NCBI GenBank assembly: GCA_004151065.3
Contig: NWUY0300000904.1
Coordinates: 10,206 to 31,527 of the forward strand
DNA: 21,322 nt
Source of the DNA: Larix sibirica
Taxonomy: Eukaryota > Streptophyta > Pinopsida > Pinales > Pinaceae
Direction: 5' to 3'
A program made the translations under genes and the position numbers. Positions 1 through 10,350 of the stretch are shown here, in pieces. Under the pieces are notes generated by a model that saw nothing but the letters and a program-made list of their open reading frames with translations, was not told the origin of the DNA and did no database searches. How positions within the stretch are numbered: the stretch's first letter is position 1; every line of letters begins with the position of its first letter.

Positions 1-9
1 ATGTTTTAA

Positions 10-32
10 ATATATATATATATATATATAAT
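10..32. repeat. (AT)n microsatellite
   Basis: About eleven uninterrupted AT dinucleotides lie at the extreme left edge. They sit directly after (on the minus strand) the last recognisable RNase H residues of the decayed LINE, so the element either breaks off here or was disrupted by expansion of this microsatellite. Confidence 0.95.
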
Positions 33-3000
33 TTCCCCTTGTCATTTCTAAGAATGCCTCTAGGCCTACCATCTAGGATTGTCTTTGGATGCTCCATAAA
101 AATTAAGCTTAATGAATCCTGGAGGAGGCAAGCTCCATTGGGAAGGGCTTGTAGATATGGGATGAGGTTTCCGAGTGGAACTTATTGAGCACATGGGAGG
201 CATGTTCCAAGCTTGCATAATAGCCTTTTCTTGGGGATTGATATCGAAATACTTCTCTGTCCATTGAGTTAGTTGAAGGGTCTCATGGATGTGCACCTTG
301 AAGATCTCCTGGACCACTTGATTATTCTTTCTTTGGTCTCTAAAACGCTACTTGTTCCTTACCCACCATATTTTCGAAACCAGGTTAATATTTTCCATAA
401 TATTTCAAGACAAGCATTATTGAAGGGGTCAACAACCCACCTAGATATGGTTTGGGCTAGGTTCCCTTGAGCTCTGTTAATTCTTCTGAAAGTTGTGTCT
501 CCATTGTCCCATATATCCAAAAAAAGGGAAAGAATCTAACATGTGGCTTGTTGTTTCTGGTACATTTCAGCATAGAGGACAGAAATATGGGCCAACAAAA
601 CCACACTTGAGTAAATTGTTCGAGATTAGGATGTGTCCCTTGATCATGAGCCACAAAAATTTTGCCACTTTGGGCCATATATTACCTATCCAAATGCGAT
701 GACAAACCTAATTAGTTGGAAGGATATCTTGCTTGGTTTCCAAAAAATACGCCTCTCTAATAAAAAAACTATGCACTAGGTTTATATCCCCATATCAATG
801 TATCTTGGCCCAGTTGGATTTAATGTGTCTTTCCTAAAGTTCCTCCCATAGAGAAGAAGTTTCTTCCTAGGTGTCGAATATGGGCCATTGGATGGGAGAA
901 TTCAAAATTCTTTGGTTGCTAGTTTCATCATTAATCCAAAAATTTTGACCCTCATTCATTTCATTAAGCTTGAGTTGGAGTCGAGTGTTGACAAGAGGAT
1001 GGGAATGAAAAAGATTGGGTAATTGTTTCCATGAATACTCCCAAAAGGAAGATGATATGCCATCCTTCACCTCTTAGAAGCTATGCCGATGGATGAAAGA
1101 TATGTTTTGAGAAGCAAGTTTCCAAATTAGCCATCCTTCTATGTCCTTTGAAAAACATATTAGATCTTATTTGGTCGGATGAGGGCATATTTCTTATGCC
1201 ATAGTTTTTTCCAAAGTTCTGAAGAGTAAGTAGTCCATCGCCACCAAGTCTAAGTTCCAAGTACATTTCTCATTATTTTTGGGTCTCTCAAGCCCAAACC
1301 CCCCGCAATATTGGGTTTACAAATAGTGTCCCATTTGACCAAGGCCCATTTAGTATGAGTATCTTCCCCCCCTGGAGGAAAGTTCTTTGAATGTTGCAAA
1401 TGTTCTTGAGAATGGATTTAGGGGAAACCATAGCTAAACATAGGTATAAGGGCATGGCTTGGAGAACCGATAAATTTCCAAAATGAGACAACTGGAAAGG
1501 TTGAGAGGCTGGAGAGTCCAAATTGTCAATTTCTTGGATAACTTGGCTAGAAGATCCTCTTAGAAAGATCTCCTAAAAATAGAGTTCGATAGAGAAGCCC
1601 CTAAATATTTGGATGGAAGGGAACTTCTTGAGAAAGCAAGGATACGAGAAATGTTTCTTTGTGTGACGAAAAGGGTGTTGAAAAAGAAAATTTGAGATTT
1701 ATCTTCATTGATGGAGGTTCCAAAGGCTTCTGAAAAAAGGTGAAGGGCATATTTGAAGGTAAGGGATTCCCTTATAGACGAGTGACCCATAAACAAGGTG
1801 TCATTCATGAATTGTTGATGATTCTGGGAATTGTCATGAGGATAGAATAAGAGGTTCTTTAACCCCTCAGATTTCACCATAGATTCTATGGGGAGACTAA
1901 GTCCATCTACCATAATAATGAAAAGGAAGGGTGATAGTGGATCACCCTGCCTAATACCTTTAGAGGATCTAAAAGTGGTTGAAGAGGTATCATTAACTAG
2001 GATAGAGAAAAAGGTTGAAGATGTTAGGGAGAGAATATAGTCTACCCAATCAAAGCTAAAGACAAAAGCTAAGAGCATTTTAATCATATAGTCCCCATTC
2101 AACTTGTCGAAATCCTTCAACATGTCAATTTTTATCAGCATATCATGTTTTTTGGAGAATTTGAGAGAATGTATGACCTCATGGGAAAGGATAATTCCGT
2201 CAATAATTTTCCCACCTTCGACATAGACGAATTGCTCAGGAGAGACTAGCTTAGGAAGAATTGGCTTGAGGTGATTAGATAGGACCTTGGTTATAATTTT
2301 ATAAAGCAAATGGCAGAGAGAAATAGGTTGGTATTTACGTGGATTTTCTGCATTGAGTGCTTTGGGGATTAAATCCAGGAATGTATGATTGAGAGGAAAC
2401 ATCACACCTTTGGAAAGTATGGCATCTTCAATTATTTCCCACACTTATTGTTTTAGATTCTACCAACAATGATTGAAGAATTCTATGGTGAATCCGTTTA
2501 GGCCTAGGGATTTCCTAGTGGCCATTTGTTGGAGTGTTTGTTCCACTTTTGACATGGAAATTGATATCGTGATACTTTCATTTTGAGATGGTGAGACATG
2601 GGAAGGGATATAATGCATTATTTTATTTATAGCTTCCTCTCAATTAAATTTGGGACCAATCAACAGGTTCTTGAAGTATGAAACCAATTCATTCTATATT
2701 TTCTCATGCTTGGTTAGGAGGTTTCCTTGGGAATCTTTAAGCATAGCTATTATGTTGTGTTTTTTATGATGGATCATGGATATGTGGAAGAAGCTAGTAT
2801 TTCTCCACCTTCCCACAACCAGTTCACCCTAGATTTCTACCTCCATAGGATCTCTTCCTATCTATCCCTTTCTTCAATATGAAATTAAAGGTTGGGTTCC
2901 TCTAAGACTACTTCTAGTGTATATCCACATTCAATTATGTCCTACGGGATCCTATTCATGCATTCTTCAAGAGATTTCTTCTCATTGAATATGTTGCCAA

Positions 3001-3112
3001 AAATATCTATATTCCTAATTTTTAGATGGGATTTGATGATATTTCGTTTCTATTGCATCTGATACATATTGGTCCCTCTAGGAGGTTCAATCTCATCCCA
3101 CCACCTCTTAAC
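30..3112 (-). pseudogene. LINE ORF2 remnant: linker, reverse transcriptase, zinc-binding region, RNase H start
   Basis: This is the polyprotein that would nick and reverse-transcribe LINE RNA. It is visibly dead. The linker starts with RWWDEIEPPRG, followed by FGNIFNEKKSLEE. The RT runs mostly in one frame from about 2810 to 1560: FTIEFF, PISLCHLLYKI, motif A KIDMLKDFD, then GIRQGDPLSPFLF. The catalytic box reads FMND, where relatives have FVDD or FADD, so the first Asp is lost. Downstream are SVLQAMPLYL, a connection region with IRSNMFFKG, the CPLC half of the RT-associated zinc-binding region near 567, and PPPGFIKLNF opening the RNase H. In-frame stops occur near 2450, 2465, 2670 and 2710, and frameshifts near 1520 and 75. 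The family assignment is firm; exact domain edges are approximate. Confidence 0.87.
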
Positions 3113-3115
3113 GAT

Positions 3116-3140
3116 CACTACAAGGAAAACACCCTCTAGC
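3116..3140 (+). repeat. CACTA (EnSpm)-type terminal motif
   Basis: The string CACTACAAGGAAAAC begins at 3116, matching the usual plant CACTA terminus CACTACAAGAAAA except for one base. It begins within a few bases of where the minus-strand LINE homology stops, and the preceding trinucleotide GAT could be one copy of a 3-bp target duplication. The opposite terminus was not found with confidence. A TAGTG followed by GAT at 3228-3235 would give an element of only 117 bp with poor terminal matching. This is the proposed left end of an element extending to the right. Confidence 0.45.
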
Positions 3141-3279
3141 ATAGATTTCTGGAAAAACTTCTCTAAAGAGAGCCCAAATATCTGTTTATAGCGGAGGTCG
3201 CTAGTGGAGGCGAGTGGTAAGAGGTTTTAGTGGATGTTTTTATACGTTGATTTTATAAATACCAAATGTACTTGTGAGC

Positions 3280-3960
3280 CTTTAGTATAGATGCACTAGT
3301 ATGAACAAAAAAATGCACCAATGCCGAAAATTCTCGTTAAATGGAGAGGAAAAAAGCTTTTTTATTTCTACAACCAACAATAACTGGTGAATTTAAAATA
3401 AATGGATACACTGGTGTTCCCACATAATTCACACACCACTTTCAACCAAAAATGCAACCCTCGTGCTTGGAAAAATATGTTTTAAAAAAATAAGAAAAAT
3501 GAATTACAGTGTGTTCTATATAATACACTACACTAGCGCGTCGGTTAATTTGATACACTGATGTTGGATAAAATTAATCAAATTATTGGACGGAAAACAT
3601 TTTTTATTTTTATAGATCCATTAATGGTGCATTTAGATACAGTGATGCGTTGTGTAAATGAAGCACCGACACAAGGTGAAATTAGAAAAAATGCTAGAAG
3701 GAAAAGTTTTTTAATGTTTTTATATTAACTAATGATGAGTTTAATTCACTCCAACACACTTATGCATTATATAATATTATGCACATGAGTAGGGTAACAT
3801 TCAAAACAATTTCTAGATGGAAACTATTTTTATATCGTTATATTCATTAACGATGCATTTGCATCTACAGAACACACTGGTGCGTCCAGTAAATTCTAGC
3901 ACCGAAGTAGGGTCAACTTGAAAAAAACTAGATGGAAATTTTTTTTCATTCTAACATGAA
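3280..3960. repeat. Degenerate ~117-bp tandem repeat
   Basis: A recurring anchor related to ACACTGGTGCG starts near 3290, 3408, 3530, 3639, 3756 and 3874, spaced 109-122 bp. Between anchors each unit tends to hold a GCACCGA-like word, then a GCTAGATGGAAAA-like word, then a T-rich tract with ATTAATGATGCATTT-like sequence. Units are strongly diverged. The anchor and GCACCGA are roughly inverse-complementary, so each junction is weakly palindromic. Subterminal repeat arrays of this kind are typical of CACTA elements, which fits the terminus at 3116, but this link is inference. Confidence 0.6.
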
Positions 3961-4094
3961 TGATATAAGAATGATAATACTTCTTAATTCAATTCAATAG
4001 GCTCTTGCAACAAATTAGTGTCAATGTTACATGGTATATTTTCATTCTTCATGAATGATAAGACTTCTCAAGTCAATTCAATAGGCTCTTGCAC
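3955..4094. repeat. Short direct duplication (~96-bp offset)
   Basis: A stretch starting with ATGAATGATA and ending with TTCAATAGGCTCTTGCA occurs at about 3955-4009 and again, with a small internal deletion, at 4051-4094. No coding potential is seen. Confidence 0.75.
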
Positions 4095-4520
4095 ATGCCT
4101 TATTTGCAAAATACCTAGCTCAATCCAAACCCAATTTTAAAATAAATCAAAGAAAGGTACGTATCCAATTGTGAAAGGAACATAATAAAAATATGGGAGG
4201 CAATCTAAGCTATCAAAATAAAACTTAAATGCCTATTTAGCGTCTTTATTCAAAAATAAAAACTACATGAGTCAAACTCTTATTCTAAAAGAGAAAAGAA
4301 AGAAAACCTATACTATGCTTAACCTAACCTAACCTACACTGGTGCAACAAAGCTACGTGAAATCATAGAGCTAGTGTAGCCATTGAAGGACTTCCAATCC
4401 CACAAGAAAAACATAGTCATGCTTACATTTGTAGGATTGATGCATTGCATAATACGAGGTCATAAAAATTATACTAGTCCAAAATTTATTCATAGCAGGA
4501 AAGATCAAGTACACGCTACA
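4095..4520. other. Unassigned AT-rich stretch
   Basis: There is no open frame of note and no recognisable RNA or transposon terminus. It lies between the duplicated segment ending at 4094 and the 3' end of the gag-like remnant. An ACACTGGTGCAA word at about 4336 resembles the anchor of the upstream tandem repeat. Confidence 0.5.
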
Positions 4521-6195
4521 TCACATAAATTTCTCATAGAATGATGATTCCAACAATGTCTCAATAATGTCATGAGAACCATAAGACAAGGTATATGATT
4601 CTTATGAAAGTGTTGGAGATGAATATTGTACCTCATTAGGACCATAAGATAAAAATCCATAATCATTTGCAAACGAGACTACCTTGTCATAAGATTTCGA
4701 ATGCGAAGTAATGATATAGAGAACTTGACATGTAACCATCATCAAATTATGAATTTCCTCATCATAGTCATCAGTGTGATCTTCTTAAAGCTGGAAATTT
4801 TTACTATCATACATGCCATCATTATCAAGACATAGTGGACTATCATAAATAACCTCTTTTTGTTCCACATCATAAACCATATAAGTGGTAGTATGAGCTT
4901 CATTGAAAACATTTGTGAAAGTATTTTTTTCCTCTTTGCGATTGTTAAATTGAACAATAGAAAATCCTACATATTCCTCTTCACCATAGTTTACTATACA
5001 AGAACTAGAATCAACATAATTTATGATAGGCAGATTTTGAATATCTCTTTCAGTGTTAAGATCTACAAATAAATCTAAATACAAGGAGTAAAAATTTTCA
5101 GAACATAATTCGCTGAAAGTTTCCCTATCACCATTCAATAAATTTTATTCAAAATTTGTTTATTAAAGGAAAACACAAATCAAATTCTAATTCAACAATA
5201 AATTATCAGTGAAGATGACATAATTCTCTTCAATATTCAATTCAGCAGAAAAATAATCATCATTAACAATCACATCTTCAAAATCTAGATCATCACTTTC
5301 TCAACATATATTGATTTATCTTCTTCTACATTTTCAAATGGTGATGCTTGTAAATCAAGAAACTCCAAATCACCAATTGAAGGCATATTTTGATTATTCT
5401 CTTCTTTATGTTCAAAGAGGTAATAAGGATAGTTCATTTCTAAGTCATAATCCGATGAGCCCAAGAAACCTAATGTATCTACAAATCCCAAATCTTCCTC
5501 ACATATTATTTTATTTGACATTGACTAATAGAGTGGAAGTTTCTTCATGTGAATAAATAGTAGGGAAAGAACACTCATTACATACATCATATTTTTTTAC
5601 ATGACTATTTGGGAAATTGGTTTCTCCTAGATTTTTTGGTCCATTAAAATTTGACACACATTGGTCCAAGGGTCCTTAGGTAACATCATTAAAAAAACTG
5701 TAATATTTTTCATCATGAATTAAAAATTTATAATCTTCAGGAAAAAAGAGAAGTTGTGAACACCAATCAATTAATTCTTTCATGTCATGTCATCTTCATG
5801 GAACCTGTAATAAATTTGAGCCATTCTTAATATGAAATCTTCGTATGGATCATCCTTATTCCTCGATATTCTATCAATATCTTCACGTAACTTCTCGTAG
5901 TCATAGTACTCATGGGAAGAGATAAAAACTTCCATGAACTGTTTCCAAATGTGAATAGACTTGGGTGGCAATGTTCTATACCAAAACCTAATTGGTCCTC
6001 GAAAGTAAGGGTAAACAACCTACATATTTCAACATCTTGAACAATTTTGACATTTCAATTAGTAACATCAAAATGGATGATATGTCTAAATGCAAAGGTT
6101 TTCCCTTCACCATGAAACTTAAATTTGACAAGAGATCAATTTTCTTCGTGGAAATTCTTATGGATGCTCTTAGTGAACTGAAAGCATGTTCCAAT
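4521..6195 (-). pseudogene. Ty3/gypsy-type gag remnant with long acidic tail
   Basis: Read from 6195 down, the chain shows KFKFHGEGKTFAF, then RLFTLTF and, after a frameshift near 6000, FWYRTLPPKSIHIWKQF, YYDYEKLREDIDRISRNKDD and YEDFILRMAQIYYRFHEDD. This is the classic retrotransposon gag fold signature (W..F...F..Y.....L...I......E....F..RF..). After a second frameshift at about 5780 the frame continues with LIDWCSQLLFFPEDYKF. Then comes a long acidic, Tyr/Ser/Asn-rich region (about 5520-4785) that keeps an open frame apart from stops near 5660, 5515, 5185-5150 and 4787, with frameshifts near 5515 and 5290. A coding-like tail ends at a TGA at 4521. No CCHC knuckle, protease, RT or integrase is visible. 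Gag assignment is firm for about 5780-6140; the tail is placed by collinearity only. Confidence 0.7.
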
Positions 6196-7586
6196 ATAGG
6201 GATATGGGGAGAAGCTATTAAAACAGTTAGGTCGATCTATTATAAAATGACTTCACATAGACTGACTTGTCAGCTAGCCCTCCTTCTAGCACCTAATCTG
6301 TTGATGGTTCGAAATGAACAAAGGTCAAGAGTAGGGGTTCTCCACAGTGTTAAATCCCAATTAGAACTCAAACCATTTGGAGTAGGGAACCCGTCCGTAT
6401 TATGTCCTAACAACCATTCCTTATTGGGGTTTCAGCGGTTGCGGACCGGCGAAATAACAATTGATCATCCACATTCATGTAGTTGTTTTAAGAAAAAGTT
6501 AAACAATTAACATAATGAAAGAATAAATATTGGAACATTTTGGGTATTTATGTCATTTTGAATTCACTACCCAAATACTGCAAAAGAACATAGATAACAT
6601 ATGAAATAAGAATCATAAATCTTTAGGAATAATCCATTCAAAAATATGAAACAATCTTACTCTGTATCTGCATATGAAAAAGCATGGATAAGTTAAAGAT
6701 ATTCATCCACATAACAACATTATTCCTATGCAAAAACTAATCCAAGGCTTCTTCTCATTCATAGTCCAACAATAATACACGGAAAAGTTCAATAGAAAAA
6801 GGCCCCTTCTCCTCAAATGAGGTTACAATATATAGGCCAAGGCTAGGTGACCATTGGCCTTCCATATTCCTTTGAGACTTTTGGAATTCTTTGAATAAAT
6901 TTATTACAAAAATAATTTAATTCACCCTTGGGTGACCTTTGGCATTCCACTAATTTTCATTTTAGTTAACTTTGTCACTTAATTGAATTTGACTTCATGT
7001 GACATGTTGAATTCCTTGTTTTTTTGGAGAGCTTCTCTATTAGACTCTTCAGAACTTAATGGCTTGACATCACTAATCGAACATAATCTCCACTTTGTCA
7101 TGGTTATTGTGCTCACTTTCAAACATCAATCTTGGTTCAACTTTGGCTTTGTTGGCGGTGATCGTGAGAACCTGTGAACATAATTAAATATATAAGAGCT
7201 TACACATTGATCACAAAGGGAAATGGTGTAAATCGAATTAACAATTCCAAAAAGCTAAACTATGAAAGTTGTCCAAGTGACGGTGTGACATTTAAACCAA
7301 CTTACAAAATGTTACATGTTATATCTTTATGCCCATTGGGAATTTGAATAAGAAATCAATTTCAATTGAAAGTCATCGTGATCAGCATTAGATTAGAATT
7401 CATTAACTATCATTCTAACTTTACTTTCCCTTTGGATTTTCCTTTAACTTCCTTGTGCTTGCTAATTTTTACAAATTCCTTAATTGTCTCAATGAGGATT
7501 TGTAATCCATTTTGGGGATTGCAGGTTTTTTATAAGGTTGTTCATATGGATTAGAATTAGCTCTATAAATTCATCCTTCTATCTCC
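6196..7586. other. Non-coding or unrecognised sequence, possibly 5' leader of the gag element
   Basis: This lies upstream of the minus-strand gag remnant and may hold its leader. I found no tRNA-type primer-binding site or LTR end in it. A plus-strand open frame covers 5992-6510, but its first 200 bases are antisense to gag and the rest matches nothing I recognise. Two loosely similar segments sit near 6847 and 6930 (GGTGACCATTGGCCTTCCA versus GGTGACCTTTGGCATTCCA). A lysine-rich minus-strand open stretch at about 7420-7530 is unassigned. Confidence 0.4.
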
Positions 7587-7684
7587 ACTCTATTTATTTT
7601 CTATAATTAATTTTCCAAAGTTTGGTGTAAATTATCCATTTTTTTCAATTAAACTTTGGAAATTTATAGAAAACTAATTAGAGG
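7587..7684. repeat. Long imperfect inverted repeat (hairpin)
   Basis: The left arm at 7597-7623 and right arm at 7651-7673 are reverse complements apart from a 4-bp indel: both contain TTTTCTATAA and TTCCAAAGTTT in one orientation. A 27-bp AT-rich spacer separates them, and weaker pairing (CTCTA/TTA) extends the arms outward to about 7587 and 7684. It could be a foldback or MITE relic. No clear target duplication was seen. Confidence 0.7.
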
Positions 7685-8626
7685 TCGATAGACTATAAAA
7701 TTGAGTTTAATGACCTAATTAAAGCTTAAGAGCAATGCTTTGGCCTCATAATTGATTTTTTAGCTTAATCTTCCTTTCTAGGAATTATTTAGTAAAAAAT
7801 TAATAAATGCCTAAAAAATAGGGTGATGCATTTAAAAATTGACTGATTATGGATTTACTCATATGGGGTATTCCTTGTGCCTCTCTATGATCCAATAACC
7901 TTAATTCTTATTTTTATGACCAAAATAACAATGATTCTCAATCGGCTTAATTTAGCAAAATGATTCAAAATTGAAAATTAAGGAACTAAGTAAATGAGTC
8001 CAACATGTTAATATGTAGATAAATGTCCAATATTATAGTTACCCTTTGAAAATTTCCAAAGATCCCAAAATCTCATGACTTTCCAAAAATAGCCTAATAC
8101 TATAAATGGCAATAATGCTCAACTTCGGATAAAAATTTTACCATGAGCTTTTACAGGTCCCAAGACTCATGAGAAAATAAAATGGCGGGGAGGGATACAA
8201 GAGCTTAAATTTGTAAAATAAAAGTGAATCAAAGTGTATATAAGTATGGAAATTTTTTTCCATAAGCTCCCTTTGTTTTTTTTCACTTTTGAATACAAAT
8301 AGAGGAAGAAATGACAATTTTCCAAAAGAGGAAAATGCAAAAAGAAGAAATGAAAGGAAATGGTAGGGGTGAGCTTGTAAGTTTAATATTTCTCCTTGAA
8401 TCTCTATTAATACCTACAAACAATATCACCAAAGATAGCATACAAAAACCCATAACAAATCCATTAAAAACCCCAAAATCTATGCTTGGAATGGACATGA
8501 AATGAAGCTTTACCATATTCCTCGTTCAATGGATTTGGCTCCCGCACTCATACACAATAAAAAATGGTTAAGTTTGTGTTTCATACACCCATCCCTCTCA
8601 TCAAAGTTGAAATATGGATTTATGTG
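7685..8626. other. Unassigned AT-rich sequence
   Basis: No supported gene. A perfect small hairpin (TATGGAAA, 4-base T loop, TTTCCATA) lies at 8246-8265. Open frames on both strands at 8283-8516 overlap each other and show no family motif, so I treat them as chance. Confidence 0.4.
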
Positions 8627-9163
8627 TTGAAAGAGATGAGTTTTCCTCATCCATACCCAATGGGATGGGAGACAAACTCTTCACATTCCATAGTGTGGGC
8701 CAATGGGTGCCTCTTCCACCTATTCCACACCCAATAGGAGTTATGATGGAGCATCATTAGTCACCTGCAAATGTATACTTGCAAACCTGTCATGTCATAA
8801 AGGAATCTTCCTCTTGGAGGACGTTTAGGCTCACTTAGGGCTAAACTGGGTTATTGTATGCTTAAGTGGTTAATTAATCCAAAAATGAGCCAATGGGGGG
8901 GAGAGCGTTCTACTTAGCTATATAAGAGGATTCGAAGTAGTTGATAAGTTCATGAGAATCATGATTACATTCCCTTTCACCTTATTGGGGTGGCCTCTTT
9001 CCTCTTTTCCCCTCATCGATGTGCCCTCCTCTACTTATATAAGCTAATTAGACCTCTAAGGGGAATTCTATCACTTAGCATAATTTTTTGCTCCTCTTTC
9101 TCTTGCCAAACTGATATGCTCATTCCTTAGATGAATTTCATGGAATTATAACCATTGGTATCA
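8627..9163 (+). mobile_element. Possible degraded LTR with primer-binding-site relic
   Basis: TTGGTATCAAGTG at 9155-9167 resembles the initiator-Met tRNA primer-binding site (TGGTATCAGAGC) used by many plant retrotransposons. It follows ATTATAACCA, an LTR-like 3' end, at 9145-9154. Upstream there are two promoter-like TATATAAG motifs, near 8921 and 9039, the second followed by pyrimidine-rich sequence as in an LTR R/U5 region. A TGTTGA at 8627 could be the 5' end. There is no second LTR and no coding internal region, so boundaries are tentative. Confidence 0.3.
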
Positions 9164-9730
9164 AGTGAAACGTCTAAATATTTTGCAACTATAATATTTA
9201 TTTAGCCAAATATTTGACCTCCTTAGATTCTCATGTTGAAACATGACATAAAAGTTGATAACTCCACATATTTTATCGGAATCATGAACCATTTGATACG
9301 TTTGAAATATTATGCATAGGGTTAAATGATACAAACATTGGTCACCCTCAATATTCATTTTCTCCTTGCTTTAATATTTCCATAAATCCCTCAACTTTCG
9401 TCGGTCACGAAATTGGCTAAACACAAAGAGGGTAAGAAGTCAAATTTAAACAATGGAAATCAATCGCAAATCAAGGGGGGCATAAAATACATAGAGGAGT
9501 GTTCAAATCATGTGGAAACTCATTCCATCATGGATAAAAACTTCATGGTCAACTGAAGTCAAAGTTCAAATAAGTGCTTAAAAAGATACCTTTAATACCA
9601 TTCAAGCAAGTCATAAACCATGTAGGAAGTATTCAAAACAATTCCAAGCTAATATAAGGAATCAGAGAGGTCCAAAACACTTATTCCATCATATTCTATG
9701 CATCAACAACTTAGTTCTCAACAATAGATG
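9164..9730. other. Unassigned sequence
   Basis: No coding motif, repeat array or RNA gene is recognised in this AT-rich stretch between the possible LTR end and the minisatellite. Confidence 0.4.
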
Positions 9731-10026
9731 TTTTGCATAATATCGACGAGAATGTTCTTTTTATGCAATGGGCATCGCCTTTCTCTCTTTTTCTCCACAA
9801 TTGTTGACGTGTTTCGAGTTTCTCGGTGCAACGTCGACGATTTTCTCACCTTCTCACCGTAACCATTGATGAGTTATTTACTTCTCGCTGAAACGTTGGT
9901 GAGTTCTAACCCTTACCATCATAACGTCAACCAACTTCTTCCTTCCTTGCACGATGTCGATGAGTTACACAATTTTTCCACAGCAACGTCACCTTGTTTT
10001 TTGACTTTTCCCCCACAACATCAGCA
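9731..10026. repeat. Degenerate 30-31-bp minisatellite (~10 units)
   Basis: An anchor close to AACGTCGATGA recurs with ends near 9749, 9778, 9809, 9840, 9872, 9902, 9933, 9963 and 9994, a period of 29-32 bp. Most units follow the pattern GTT, then a pyrimidine-rich CTTCTC-like tract, then an ACCG- or CACAGC-like word, then the anchor. The array is CpG-richer than its surroundings. Because 30 is divisible by 3, part of it reads as a plus-strand open frame (9869-10147) with a loose 10-residue periodicity, but no protein family is recognised and units of 31 and 32 bp break the phase. Confidence 0.75.
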
Positions 10027-10311
10027 AGAAATTGGCTTGTCCACCGCAAGAACCTTAGAAGCTGAAACTTATGACACTCAATCGACTATCAAAACCCTGT
10101 CATTGGTTGTGTCAAAACAAATCACCAAAGAAGAGAAAAACCACTAAGTCAACATAATCCAAGTACTCATTCAAGGATCATAGTAGCATCGATGAAGATT
10201 ATCATGAAGGTACCGATGGACATCCAAGCAGTCAAACCTCATTTAGATTATTCATCATTTACATATAGATCTAGGTGACAATGAGGAACTAAAAATTTAG
10301 TGTGAGGGGGA
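10027..10311. other. Unassigned sequence after minisatellite
   Basis: The first 120 bases continue the open frame that runs out of the minisatellite to a stop at 10147, without recognisable motifs. The rest holds nothing I can assign. Confidence 0.35.
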
Positions 10312-10345
10312 CCTACTTTTCTAATCCAAGATCTAGAAAAGTAGG
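10312..10345. repeat. Perfect 12-bp inverted repeat
   Basis: CCTACTTTTCTA at 10312-10323 is exactly complementary to TAGAAAAGTAGG at 10334-10345, with a 10-base loop. It lies 5 bp from another perfect palindrome. Pairing would form a stable hairpin. There is no T-run immediately afterwards and the host is eukaryotic, so I do not call it a terminator. Confidence 0.85.
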
Positions 10346-10350
10346 AGAGG

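Larger units (their letters stand above)
1..3115 (-). mobile_element. Decayed L1-type LINE, 3' two thirds of ORF2, truncated at both ends
   Basis: Minus-strand translation gives, in the expected order of a plant L1 ORF2, the endonuclease-RT linker (about 3112-2560), the RT (2560-1290), the connection region (1270-870), the zinc-binding region (720-560) and the start of an RNase H domain (about 130-30). The endonuclease and ORF1 are missing. The right boundary coincides with a CACTA-like terminus at 3116. The left end runs out of the window at an (AT)n tract. No poly(A) tail or target-site duplication is visible, because the 3' end lies outside the window. Confidence 0.88.

Noticed and set aside
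3116-3232. A 117-bp mini-CACTA bounded by GAT...GAT and ending in TAGTG
   Set aside because: Only the five CACTA/TAGTG bases and scattered others match between ends, and LINE coding does not resume after 3235.
3280-3960. CRISPR array from spaced repeats
   Set aside because: Repeats are long, degenerate and contiguous in a plant nuclear context; there is no short identical repeat with unique spacers.
5992-6510. 172-aa plus-strand open frame
   Set aside because: The first 200 bases are antisense to the gag remnant and the remainder has no family motif. Most likely a shadow frame.
8283-8516. Overlapping open frames on both strands
   Set aside because: Neither has a domain or codon-position signal that I can see. 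Mirror-image open frames in AT-rich DNA are expected by chance.
9869-10147. Protein-coding gene over the minisatellite
   Set aside because: No family motif. The 31- and 32-bp units break the reading phase and no upstream gene context was seen; kept only as a repeat.
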